The position numbers were made by a program, and so were the translations under genes. Positions 11,607 to 22,976 of a DNA stretch of 64,000 bases are shown here, in pieces; within the stretch, counting starts at the first letter, position 1; every line of letters begins with the position of its first letter. Source of the DNA: Sphagnum compactum (taxonomy: Eukaryota > Bryophyta > Sphagnopsida > Sphagnales); NCBI GenBank assembly GCA_965153455.1, contig OZ234496.1, positions 20,328,304 to 20,392,303 of the forward strand, in the 5' to 3' direction. A model generated the notes under the pieces. It searched no databases and was not told where the DNA came from. It saw nothing but the letters and a program-made list of their open reading frames with translations.

Positions 11607-14039
11607 ATGATGGGGTCTTTCATCACACGCGGAATGATGTAAGTGTGTTTTCTTGCACCCTTCTCTTGTCCGGTTTTGATGTGTGGATGGGTATTCTTGT
11701 TTCTACGATGTTATTGGCGCCGCGGAAGCATTAAGTTCATAGTCTGATGGCATGAACCTCAGCCATGAAGGAACCTTATGCCTCGTCACTGTAAGTCTTT
11801 AGCCCTGAAGAAAATCAAGCAAAGGAACTGGCTCATGGGGCCCCCCGGCAAGTATTGATCTGAATTGCCAACGGAGGTTTTTTGCATATCAAAGTTCTTG
11901 GGCCAAGATTTTTTTTTCTGAACAGAAAACCCAAATCAGCGATTGGTGTCTCATCAGATCCTAAACCCATCCTCAACCCTACTCTTGTACATATTCTTTG
12001 CTTTGGTTTGCAGTACTGTTTGTGAGAGCACGTTGCAGTTTTTGGGTGGATGGTTGGGTGTTTGTTTGGGTGTGTGCATGCATGCAAGCAATTCTTTGTC
12101 TTGCTAACAATTATGAGCTTGTGGTTTTGCAAATTTTGCAGCATGGCATTGGGCTACGCTTACCCAGCATACGAGTGTTTCAAGATTGTGGAGCGGAACC
12201 GGCCAGACTTGGAGGACCTGCGATTCTGGTGTCAGTACTGGTACCCACCTTCCACACATGCCCCACACATGCCTGCCCGTTCATTCCTTTCATTCCCACA
12301 TATTCATTCTCTTGTCTCTCTTTCAGTTGCTGCAATACAAGAGGGAGGTAGGTGCAGTACAAGAACCCTTTTTGTCTCTGTCAGAACGAATTAGGTCACC
12401 AACATGAGAGGGTGCAAGCAAGTGAGAACTTAATCCCCATGCACAGGAGGAGCTTCCTTCACGAGAGCACATCTGCAGTAAATGCTCTGCTTCTTGTTAC
12501 TTAGTCTGCAGGTCTGGGAACTTTTGATGGTTGTAGTTGCAGTTGATGTTTTCTGTGTCTTTTTTTTTGTGTTGATGACACTGTGTGGGGTGGTTTCCAC
12601 AGGATAATCATTGCAGTATTGACAGTGTTGGAACGAGTGGGAGATGTACTTGTTTCTTGGTATGTGTTCTTGTTGTTGAGATTTCTCTCTCTGCAATATT
12701 TGTTAAATTTGTTTGTTTCCTGGTATGTCTGCACTTCTTGCAATGTGCAGATAGCAGAAACATGTATGTTAATTCTTTAATGGTCTCTTCTTCAGTGGAA
12801 CTTTGAAGAACCGGTTTTTGTGTGCACCTGTCTGGTTGTCATGTCTGTGAAGGGAGTATCTGAATTCATTATGCTGACATGGTTTTCCTGCTGGTTATTC
12901 AGGGTACCTATGTACAGCGAGGCAAAGCTTGCATTCATCATTTATCTCTGGTACCCAAAGACCAAGGTGTGTGCTCCAGTACCTTTGGTAGCCTGATTGT
13001 CAAGGTCTACTGTTTTCTGTTACATGCCGAAAATCTCATAAGTCTGATGGTTGCCATATTTAGTTTTGGTATTACACTTGGAGTGAACCTTAGGAATTGT
13101 CCACTACTACCTAACAAGGAGTCTGCAGCTTTCTGGGTTTAGAGATTTCGACTCTTCTTGGCTGATACAGTTCCCCTTTGCATCCCTTCTGAAACTTTGC
13201 AAAATTTTGCTTGCCAGGGCACCACGTATGTGTACACGACTTTTCTTCGGCCCCTTGTGTCAAGGCATGAGCTAGAGATTGACCGCAATCTCAATGAGCT
13301 GAGTCTTAGGGCTGCTGATGTTGCGTTGGTGTGGTGGCAACGAGGATCTATTTACATCCAAGCCCGCTTCTATGAGCTTCTTCAGTTTATCGCTTCACAG
13401 TCCAACAGACCTCAAGCTGCACCCAGGAGGCCTCCAACTGCTCCAATCCCACCCCGTAGTAGGGATCCTAACCAAGCGCACCTGCGAACTGGTTCACAGG
13501 TGAGAAACCTCTTTTTCTCTTAAATTTTGTCTGCACATTCTTGGGCATGTTTGTTGCTGCATGCTCCAAGTACAACAGTTCAATTTCTGAGCATATTTAT
13601 CCCTTTGTCTAATGTGGAATTGTATGGCTACGTTGAAGGCTTTTTTTGTGTGATGGAATCTGGAGTATCTAATGTGTATTGGGGCTAGGTGCAGGGAAGC
13701 AATCAAGGGTATCCTCCTGGACCACCAGCAGGCTCAGGTGGTGGTGGGTACCCGCCGGTGGTTGATGGTCCATATCCTCCGGGTCCAGCAGCAAATGCTG
13801 GACAGTCTCTATACCCACCTGTTGGAGGGCCCTACCCTCCACCTCCTGCACCGTATCCTCCAGGGCCTGGTGGCCTGCCCCAGAGGCGTGGTAATTCACG
13901 TGCTTCAGAGCTAGGTGAGGATGAAGATCTGGACTACAATTTTGTGGAGAGGCGTCCAATACCACCCAGAGGAGATCAAGATCCTCTGCAACCGCCATAC
14001 AATACAAGGAACCGCCTGAGAACCGGACGTTCTGGATGA
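11607..14039 (+). CDS. HVA22/REEP-family (TB2/DP1) membrane protein, six exons
   Basis: Exons 11607-11638, 12142-12240, 12603-12659, 12903-12966, 13218-13499 and 13689-14039, all GT-AG with consistent phases, give about 294 residues. The start MMGSFITRG, then LGYAYPAYECFK, RFWCQYW, VLERVGD and EAKLAFIIYLWYPKT are the TB2/DP1 domain (about residues 10-95) in the order seen in plant HVA22 i/j/k-like proteins. Family members (REEP, Yop1) insert hairpins into tubular ER and shape it. Residues 95-175 are an amphipathic extension. The last exon adds a proline/glycine-rich tail with repeated YPPGP and YPP motifs and an acidic patch. Two in-frame acceptors (13689 or 13695) are possible for exon 6. 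A minisatellite lies upstream. The exon joins are my inference from splice signals; the family call is firm. Confidence 0.9.
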
Positions 14040-15370
14040 GGAAACTAGATTAATTTCCTAGTTGATGGCAATTGGATATCACATATCTCTCTGTACCTCC
14101 AGTACTATGATTGTGCCAAGAACGTAAGTTTTGTGCCTTGCAATCTGTAGCATTTTAATCCCTGGTGTTTTGACAGTCATGATATCTTTGCTACTCAAAG
14201 ATTAGACTGTGTGCCAAACTGAGGCATTTAAAGTATTGCCAAAATTGGGTTTTTTAGGCTAGGCAGCATATTAGTGAGCAGGATTCTTTTGCATGGAGAT
14301 GTAGTGTCGAATATAATCTTTCCAGCTCTCTGTAGCCAACTTGATTTGTCTCCTGCTCTGTTTGGTTTCTAACCAGGATCATTACTGGGTGAGCTTTCAC
14401 ATTCCTGCTGGCATTGTGACAGAAATTCAGTATTTTGGTCGTTGGTTCATGTATGATATTGACCTCCATCCACTGCAAGAAGCTGATGATGAACTCCATG
14501 GGATGTCATAGTAGCTGGTCACTGCCATGGATATGTTGTGGTAGGTGTCTGAATGTGCATGTCAACTGTCACTGTTCAAATTGCCTGGTGGATTTTCTTC
14601 TCCTTTTCTCTGGTCTTCAGAATTGCAGTTACTCTCAAATCACTCTATTTTCTTTTACTTTTTTTTGGTTTTGTCTATTGTTTGGAAAAGAATTCCTCAG
14701 CTCTGGGTTTTTGTCTTTGTTGTTTGGGTTTTCCTCTTTCCCTCCAATGGCACTGCCACTCAAAGCTCCAAGGTCTTGTGGTGCATCCTTAACTGTCCTT
14801 TTTGGGGATCTATTGTTGGCCTCTTTGTTAATATGTTCTCTTTCAGGAATTGTGGAGCCCGAATGTCTACGATGATGAAAGAAACCCAACATGAATGTCA
14901 GGGCCACAGAGGTACCAAGACAACAGACCAGAAACATTCATTCTGCATTAAATGAGGATATGTAAGGCTTGAAAGATTCTCAGAGAGGCAGCAAAGTGAG
15001 CTCAAACCTCCATGAGTAGTAGCTCAAGCCAAGTAACCATGAGTACAGTGACCTCAAAGCAAATCTCTCCCTCCTGTCTGCTTTCTCCTCTCTGTCTCTT
15101 TATGATCCCACTTTTGGCTGTGTGCTCTATGGTTTTCAGTAGTGTTGGCTGGTTCCTTGGTTTATGGTTTAGGTTTTGGTTCAAGAGACTGGTTCTGGTT
15201 TGGTTTCAGTTCTTTTTCATATGTGGCATCTGCTTTCAGTTTTTAGGTTTAGGTGTTGGTCTCAATTTGGGTTCTTTTTTAATTTATTTTTCAGTGAGGT
15301 TGAGGTTTTGATTCTCAGTTCCTCAATGGCCGGTTCCAAAACTGGACCATCCAAATATCAAAATTGACAA
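14040..15370 (+). other. Probable 3' UTR and downstream sequence of the HVA22-like gene
   Basis: There is no domain-bearing frame. The base composition stays gene-like (T-rich with pyrimidine tracts and splice-like CTTTCAG at about 14840) up to about 15320, then turns strongly AT-rich. It could be a long or spliced 3' UTR; no clear polyadenylation site was fixed. Confidence 0.4.
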
Positions 15371-17835
15371 TTTTTTAAAAAATACAATATATATATTTTT
15401 TCATTACAATAAAATAATTATTATAATTTTCTTTAAAATTCTAAACTAGTTGAAACCTTAATCTACACTACATGTCTCTAAAAGATTTGAAAGCACCTGA
15501 AGAAAATGAGTAGTGTATTTGTAATGCACTTCAAATATGGGAATTTGACCATTATGAATGATTGCCCTTTGGTGGCATAAAATTTCTCCCTGATTAGGGT
15601 TTTTTCCAGAAGATTTCCATTTCTTTTCCTTACAATTGTTTTATTGATAAAAAGTTTTTAAACCTCATTTTAAAAATACAAATTCTATGAATTGAAAACT
15701 ATAATCAGAGTGCAAACATAAATTATAATGATTATTTTTTAAAATTTAATTAAATTACTGTAAACTCATGCCACTAATCAACATTATGATAAAATATGCA
15801 ACAAAAGCTCCATAGAAAACAAAAGAACATTTACTTGATTGCAAAAGAAAAAAAGTGTCCAGCAATCAAAACGATTTTCACCCATGCTCAATGAACTCAT
15901 ATTTGAGAATGAATTCATTTTAATTTGGAAATATTGGAAAGGGTGTGGACCTTTCTCATCCTCCTTCCAAATCGGTCGGTGTTTCACAATTTCTTCGTAA
16001 CATTCAATCACTATTGGATGTAGAGTTCAAAACACCAGTTTTCAACTCTACATCGATTCACATCCATTTTTCGATTCTTTGATGGTGATGATGTATATCA
16101 TAAAAACTCTTTAGAAACATCAACATGAAGGGTGAAATCACAATCGTCCACCAAACGCATCTCTCGACCAGCTTGAATGAAAGATGAGCACATGCACAAA
16201 CTATAAACAAACTTGTTATTCAATGCCTAAGGAGTTTTCAATGAACAATGATCGAAAGAAAACATTATAACTTCTTGATCAATTGTTAGAATGTCATTTT
16301 TAGTAACAATAAATTCAAGTCCGACCTTAAAAACTTGCATGATAGCTTGATGTGCTCCTAGTTTCACTTTGTGATAATGAGCATTAATGAGAATTTGAAT
16401 CTTATTCTAAAGGCTACACCATTTTTTACTATACATTGTTCTTGCCTAGACCGTATGAGACAACCAACTACATGAAACATGCTAGAAATGCTAGTTGGAG
16501 GATAGAATGACTTATCTTGCTTCATGATTTGAAGCATGAAAAGAACAAACATGTACACAAATGAAGTCACATCCTTTTACTCTAACAAATCAATAATGTT
16601 TAAGTCAACAAGAAACCCATGATGTTTCGAAAATCTCGGAAGGCCTTTTTTGGGTCTCAATATGCTTGGAATTTCGACATCCCCTGTTCATTACATTTTC
16701 AAACTCTTTTGGATCTACATTGCAAAACCTACCCCGTTCTTCATAACAACAATAGGACAAAGATTGACACCTTCATCATCTACTTCACAATTCACATCAT
16801 GAAATTCCTTTCCATGCAATACAAAAGATTCTTCAATAGCATCATGGTCGGTTTGATTTGCATTACTCGTAGGCTTGACAGAAATTGGTATTGACTCATC
16901 TTGAACTACTCGATTAGATTGCAACTCAAAACTAACTTGAGAAATCTTTAAATCAAAAGGGGTCTAGATATGAATCATCATACTGTGCAACTCCAGGATT
17001 GAAAGATTTTGTAACTCGTTCATTTGAAGACATGTCCAATAGAGGTTTAACATGCTTTTGATATTGTTTGTTTTTTCAACTATCAAAAACATTGGTAATA
17101 TCTTCCATGTAAGAAAAAAACCAAAACAACAATTGTATCCAAGGGTGCATCGAATACAAAATATCTCCAAGAAAAATTTCAAAAATGTTAAAATGTAGAA
17201 GTTTCTCTTGGAGATATTTTTGATACACCAATCTCCATTGTTCCATCACTCCATTGATTTAAGATCTACACCAAACAACAAATTTAAATTAACATCACAA
17301 CTTAAATGAAACATAATCCAACAAAAAGAAAGAAAATTAACACAATGTAAGAAACTACAAGATTTACTTAAAGCCTATAGTCATTTGCCTCCAATTTTAT
17401 CAATTAGGTCCTTGTTTTCTTCCATAAGGTCCTCTTTGATTTCCATGAATTTTTTCATGGACCCCAATCTACCAACATGGGCATCATGTGGTCATTTTTT
17501 AAAGATGTTTATAAGCATTTCAAGATTGTCTATGCCCAATTGAGAGTGCCAAAGGTTTGATAATGACAATACTAAAAACTCTTTCCACCTCAATTTGGGA
17601 ATCAACAATCCCTAGAACTTGTTAAGCTACAAACCCGACATACAAATTGAACCTCATGCACTTTCCACCACTCTAAGGGATTTTTTAACCTCCTCTTCTA
17701 TGAATTTCTTAACCTTGAAATGATTCAACTATACATTCACCATTGATGATTTCATCTCTTCATCAATCTCCATGAGTTCATACAAACTTATGGTTTCAAT
17801 ATATTGGGATGTAAAGCTAAGAGTTTTGGCACCTA
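15371..17835. other. AT-rich spacer, possibly degraded transposon
   Basis: Several minus-strand frames (15784-16011, 16364-16570, 16715-16924) follow one another with stops between them, as in decayed coding sequence, but I recognise no domain. It adjoins the copia element and may be older transposon debris. Confidence 0.4.
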
Positions 17836-17950
17836 CAGTGTTGTTCCCAACTATACCGGCTAAGTCGTTGTACCAGCTAACATTAACAATTACATACTTA
17901 TCTAGGTTCATTAAGGACTCTGTTAAACTAGCTTGGCCACTTCCTGATCA
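17836..17950 (-). repeat. 3' LTR-like sequence of the copia element
   Basis: It aligns over about 110 bp with 22855-22976, sharing for example ACTTATCTAGGTTCATTAAG and CCACTTCCTGATCA, with several substitutions and a roughly 15-bp indel. On the minus strand it begins TGATCAGGAAGTGG directly after a purine stretch, and the pol stop codon TGA is formed by its first bases. The similarity ends to the left, so this LTR is probably truncated. Confidence 0.7.
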
Positions 17951-18423
17951 CACTCCCACTTGGTCAAGCTTCTTGAAGCCTAATAATTTTGTGCATTTTG
18001 AATGTTTTAGTCCAGGTATTGGCTTGGTTAAAACATCAGCAGCCATGTTTGATGTAAAGCAGTACTCAAAAGCTACCTCGTTGGCAGCCACCATCTCCCT
18101 AACGTAATGGTGTTGAATGTCAATATGTTTTGTTCTCTTGTGGCGGACAGGAATCTTCATCAATGCAATACTTTTTTAGTTGTCCGTTAAAATCTTGTGG
18201 CGTCTTCTTGAACAAAGCCTAACTCGAGTAGTAGCCTCCTTGGCCAAATTGCTTCTCTGGTGGTAAAAGAAGTTGCCATATATTATGTTTCAATTGATGA
18301 AAGTGCCACCGTGGGTTGCTTTTTGCTCATCCAACTTATGGCTCCATTTGCCAACAAGAATGTGAAACCCATAGTGGACCTTCTGGTCTCAATGTCACCT
18401 CCCCAATCCAAATCTAAAAAATT

Positions 18424-18527
18424 GGTCAAAGTCACTTTGTCAATAGGCATTCTTGAATATGATAACCACAAATCTGGTCAAAATCACTTTGTCAATAGGC
18501 ATTCTTGAATATTGTAACCACAAATCT
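18424..18527. repeat. 52-bp tandem duplication inside copia RNase H
   Basis: Units 18424-18475 and 18476-18527 differ at only a few bases. The duplication shifts the RNase H frame, so it arose after the element was inserted or disabled it. Confidence 0.85.
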
Positions 18528-19656
18528 TGAGTGCCTTCAAGATATCTTAGAATCCTTGTGGCTACCACCCAATGTTCTAACAAGGGATCTTGCATAAACT
18601 AACTAATGATGCTCACTGCATTGGAAAGGTCCAACCTAGTCACTACCATGATGTACATAAGGCTACCAACAAGCTCTCTATATGGTACCCCTTTCATTGC
18701 GTCAATTTCTTTTGGTGTCCTTGTTGTAAAAGGTTTACAAAGCTTGCTACTAGCTTCTAGAGGTGTAGCTACAAGCTTACAGTTTTCCATATTGAAGCTT
18801 TTCAATATTTGTCCTATATATTTAGGCTATTCAAGGCTAATGGTTCGCTTGTTGCGATCTCTCATTACTTAGATTCCAAGGATATATGTGAGTTGACCTA
18901 GATCATTCTTGAAACAAGAATTTCTTCACTCTTTCTATTTCTTTTATCTCCTTGTCGAAGATAAGCAAGTCATCAACATATAAAGCCAGGAAAACTTCGA
19001 CTGATTTCAGCCTTTGAACATGCTTTAAGCCATAGATGGTTTTATTGAATTTGCAAACATAGTCTTTATGTTCCTTGTCTTTGTAGCTTTTGAGTTGCAC
19101 CATGTACATGACTTCTTCTAGCTTTTTGTTTAAAAATGCATTCTTGACATCCATTTGGTGAATTTCTAGATCTAATGCAGCTATTTATGCCAACATTGTT
19201 TTAATAGAGGGGAGTTTTGCTATTGGAGCAAAACTTTCCTGGAAATCAATACCTTTAGTTTAAGAAAACCCTCAGGCAACCAACCTTGCACGGTATCGGT
19301 CAACCTCACTTTTCATTTTTCTCTTGACCCAAAACACCCATTTATTACTTATAACAGTCCTTCCCTTCCGACAATTTAGTAAATTTCTAAGTCTTGTTCT
19401 TCACAAATGTGCAATATTCTTCATCCACAGCTTACCTCCACTTGTCCACGTCATCCCTTTGAAAAGCCTCTTGCCATGTTGTTGGTTTGTCGATTGTCAC
19501 CATGCAAGTGAAATCAATGAATGTTAATGGAACTCCTGCCATCCTAGAAGATCTTCTCCTTGGAACACTAGGAATGTTGATGACCTTCCTTGGTGGTGCC
19601 TATCTCGGCAAGTCCACGAAAAATAGTAAGGCGAAAAGGGCAAATTATTTGTCTAC

Positions 19657-19782
19657 TGTGTGCTTCCAAAGGTGGTTGATTGTTAAGAACAGTCTCTCTG
19701 TGTGCTTCCAAAGGTGGTTGATTGTTAAGAATAGTCTCTCTGTGTGCTTCCAAAGGTGGTTGATTGTTAAGAACAGTCTCTT
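19657..19782. repeat. Three tandem 42-bp units in the copia linker
   Basis: Units start at 19657, 19699 and 19741 and are nearly identical. On the minus strand each encodes the same 14 residues (a LTINHLWKHT-like block), and 42 is a multiple of three, so the frame is kept. Confidence 0.9.
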
Positions 19783-20939
19783 CATTGTCATTAGATTCTT
19801 TTCCATCAATTCCATCCCTAAGAATAGTAATATGCTTTGGTTTTTTTTCAAGCAAGTCCTTCTCCAACCCAACTTCATTAGAAAGTTTATGCTTCCAAAG
19901 TGGTTTTATTGAACACTACATCATGGTTAATGATCAACTTTGAAGTTTCCTTGTTGATCAATCTATACGCCTTTGTGTTCAAGTCATATCCCACAAAAAC
20001 ACACTTGATGGTTTTTGAGTCAAGTTTTGTTCTTATTCTTGGGGGTCTGTGGACATAAGCATCGCAACCAAACACCCGCTAATGGTTTACTATTGGTTTT
20101 CTCCCATTCCAAAGTTCTTCTTGTGTCGCTCCTTGTACTGCTTTGGTGTATATAGTGCAGAAGTTCAAAAAAAATTGAAACTTTCTTGACTTGAATTTTC
20201 CTCCATTGTCATTCTTCAAGGCTTTAATCCTTCCTCCTGGTTGTTTTTCAGCAAATATTTTAAGCTTTTGGAATCTTGAAAGGCATTTTCCCTTGCTCTT
20301 TAAGATGTACAGGAAAGATTTCCAAGAGAAATCATTTGTGAAGGACAGAAAATGTTTTGCTCCACCAAAAGTTGGTGTCTTGGATAGTCCCCAAATGTCT
20401 ATGTGAATTAGTCCAAGTAATTTGTTTGCACACGACGCTCCTTCCTTTGGAAATGCCTTCCTATGATGTTTTCCTTGCACACAACCTTCATAGAAGGTGA
20501 ACTCATCCTTGCAATCAATGTTGAGACCTTCTACAAGGTTCTTTTCAAATAAAACCTTCACATTCTCCATGCCTAGGTGACCTAGACGTTCATGCCATAG
20601 ATTTATGCTTTCTGCTTGTTCAGATGTAGAAAGGTGAACAATTTCTATTTCCTCCTACCTCAACATTACACTGCATTTCAAAAAGGGAATTTATTTTCAC
20701 ACCAAGTGCCACAACCTTCTTTTAGTTATTTGTGATGACAAACCCCTTTTCTCCAAATTCAACAACATGAACTAATGATGTTGCTGTCATTATAGAAAAA
20801 ATATTTTTTGCTATCCTAGGGACATGCAAGACATTTGTGAGCATAGCTTTCACTCTCTCATTTCCTCCCACTAACATCAATACTTGAATATCTACACAAA
20901 ATTATTTCTCATGTAAATTTTGACTAGTGAAATTTTTTC

Positions 20940-21879
20940 ATAATCTATAAACCAACTACATTCATGAGAGATAGATGTGTGAATGCACGAGAATCTATGT
21001 ATCATGTTGTAGATCCAGAAGAAACGGACAAGGTGGACATGAAAGCTTCGCCTCTCTTGCCTTCATCGCTAGCTTCTGAAACATTATTATTTTGCTCATT
21101 CTTCTTCTTCCAATCAGCCTTTCTCTTCTTACACTCTCTTGCCCAATGGCCTAGCTCTTTACAATAGTTATAGACATCTTTTGTCTTATCCCTGCTACCC
21201 TTGGACTCAAACTTCTTTGGGCCAAGATGAGTGTGGTCTCTGTGGAAGACTGAGACAGACCAACTTTCTCTCTTCTCATGAGTTCTTCATTCAACAGTCT
21301 AGTGGCTACAACCTCCCAAGTCAATTTGTTGGGATCGATAAACTCTAGTGGCTCTAGAGAAGTGACAAGGACCTCATAACTTTCTCGTAGACTCATCAAC
21401 AACACCATTACTTTCACCTCTGTATGTAGGAACAGTTGTTCCGATTACATCGAGCTCTTCTGTCATGGCTCCTAGCTTGTTGAGGTGTTGTTCCATTGTG
21501 TCACCTGGGCTCATCTGATACGTGAAGAACTTTTTTGTCAGGAAAAGCAACAGGTTAGGTTCTTGTCTACATATCAATTTTGTCGTGCCTCCCAAATCCC
21601 TTTTGTTGTAGTCTCCTTCCGTGCTGCAAGTAACTGATTGTTGGACAAACTTTGAAATATTAGATTCAAGGCTCAGCTCTCTCTTTTCATGTAGGCAGAC
21701 AAAGTAGCCACCTCACCTTCACTCAGCTTCACCTCTTTCCCGTCTACTAGGCCCCACAACTCTCTAGCTTTCAACATGGTCTCCATTTTGAACTTCCAAA
21801 GCATATAATCCTTGCTCGTGAATTTGTCTACATACCCGAATCGTGGGCCCATAACCTATGACACTTCAAAGTCCTCCAT
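20940..21879 (-). pseudogene. Copia gag remnant with CCHC knuckle
   Basis: It starts MEDFEV at 21879, has a stop at codon 8, and continues with KFTSKDYMLWKFKMETML and LWGLVDG, the typical N-terminus of copia Gag. Further on are YQMSPGDTMEQHLNKLG and LPTYRG-like blocks, then NYCKELGHWAREC, a CCHC knuckle whose first cysteine is lost. A protease remnant (YIDSRAFTHLS-like) follows near 20990. Frameshifts at several places. Confidence 0.8.
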
Positions 21880-21906
21880 CTAGACCTTGATCAACCTGAT
21901 TCTTCA

Positions 21907-22329
21907 ATGATGCAGCAGCAGCAGCAGCAGCAGTTGAAGATTTGTGAGACAAGAGAGAATTCATGCTCCCAACAGCAGAATCTCATACAGTAAGAAGAAG
22001 AAGAAGAAGAGATTGAATATGAGCTCTTAGCTGAAGCTCTCAACAGGGATTTGAATTGCTTGGTTGATCCTGCAGCATCAGTGCGTTCTGCTGCACTGCT
22101 TCGCCTACAATCCACACTTTTCAGTTGCGTCAAGAGTGACGATAAAGGATCATGTGAGCTTGTCGAGGAGGAACACCATGATCCTCCAGATCAAGCTCAG
22201 GTTCAACTCCGGAGCAAACACAACACAGTGTGTTGGGCCGCAGAGGAATTGATAGTCAAACCTCTCTTGCGATGCTTCGCCGATTCCTCTGAGAAATGCC
22301 GTCAACACTCCATCACTATACTTCACCAG
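21907..22329 (+). pseudogene. DNAAF5/HEATR2-like first-exon fragment (HEAT repeat)
   Basis: The frame starts Met-Met, has seven CAG codons (21913-21933), a TAA stop at 21991 and then an acidic run leading into LNRDLNCLVDPAASVRSAAL and LRCFADSSEKCRQHSITIL. These two blocks resemble the N-terminal HEAT repeats of the axonemal dynein assembly factor DNAAF5 (HEATR2), which loads dynein arms in motile cilia and flagella. The open frame runs on to 22521 but the similarity fades after 22329. It lies antisense between the 5' LTR-like sequence and gag of the copia element, so it looks like a captured or interrupted gene piece. The in-frame stop makes it non-functional as read. The family call rests on motif memory, not on a search. 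Confidence 0.5.
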
Positions 22330-22854
22330 TCCTCTAACCTCCATCTCTGCCTAGTCTCTCTCCAATTGTTTGTGGCTTCTCTCTGTCTCTCTCTGGACCT
22401 TGAGGTAGATCACCAATTCTCCAATACGATCTCCACAGACAAAGAAGACAAATGTTTGAAGAGAAACTTGTTGAGGAGATACAATCCTTGTAAACCACAC
22501 CTCCTCCAGGACCATTGCTAAGAGCACCGGGTGGGTGTGTTTTTGGGGAAACAAACAAACAAGCAGGCAAAGCAGAAGTTTGGTTTTGTTGGCAAAGATA
22601 ATGATACTCAACCATTGATCAATGGACTATGTATTGAAAAAAAGTGACTGAAAAATGGGCGTAGGAACGAGAAGAAGATAGCAGTTAAATAGAGGTTTGA
22701 AAATCTAGACAATATTAAGCAAGAGGTCTAATCTACGCGCTATGTTCAAGGAGTTGCATGTTCTAGATAGCGCAAAGAGCTCAATGCCATGTTCTTCAAA
22801 TCCAAAGTAAGGGCCTTCACTAAATGTTCATGTGCATTCGCGAGCAGTGTTGCT

Positions 22855-22976
22855 GCCAGCTATTAGCCATACTAATCTGTACTGGCTAAGTCGCTCTACC
22901 AGCTAACATTACCGACTAGATACTTATCTAGGTTCATTAAGGGCTCCGTTAAACTACCTTGACCACTTCCTGATCA
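22855..22976 (-). repeat. 5' LTR-like sequence of the copia element
   Basis: This is the partner of 17836-17950 in the same orientation. On the minus strand it starts TGATCAGGAAGTGGTC at 22976 and runs leftwards; the real LTR may continue to about 22500, where TATA-like and pyrimidine-rich sequence is seen. No target-site duplication could be assigned. Confidence 0.65.

Larger units (their letters stand above)
17948..20900 (-). pseudogene. Copia pol remnant: integrase, RT, RNase H
   Basis: The frame is broken into pieces. Integrase is at about 19887-20570 (HIDIWG, LKNDNGGKF, then the FGCDAYVH...FVGYD region). Reverse transcriptase is at about 18599-19154 (MDVKNAFLN, YVDDLLIF, PYRELVGSLMYI). 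RNase H is at about 17948-18471 (STMGFTFLL, SWMSKKQPTVALSSIE, KHIDIQHHYVRE). These are standard Ty1/copia motifs in the standard order. The integrase-RT linker holds a 42-bp triplication and the RNase H region a 52-bp duplication. Stops and frameshifts make it non-functional. Confidence 0.85.
17836..22976 (-). mobile_element. Degenerate Ty1/copia LTR retrotransposon
   Basis: Read on the minus strand the order is 5' LTR-like sequence, a foreign host-gene fragment, gag, zinc knuckle, protease remnant, integrase, reverse transcriptase, RNase H and 3' LTR-like sequence. This is the copia order, with integrase before reverse transcriptase. The two terminal similarities (17836-17950 and 22855-22976) have the same orientation. 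Many stops and frameshifts show the copy is inactive. A TATTTAA box at about 22685-22692 (minus) could be the old promoter. The full LTR length and the inner edges are unclear, and the primer-binding site was not found. Confidence 0.8.

Noticed and set aside
11013-11642. A 209-residue frame overlapping the first HVA22 exon
   Set aside because: It lies in the 5' leader in a different use of the sequence, has low-complexity Phe/Leu/Cys content, and the conserved HVA22 start MMGSFITRG lies at its end in frame with the spliced gene.
17729-17911. Minus-strand 60-residue frame at the left end of the copia element
   Set aside because: It falls in the LTR-like sequence, which is non-coding; the frame is chance.
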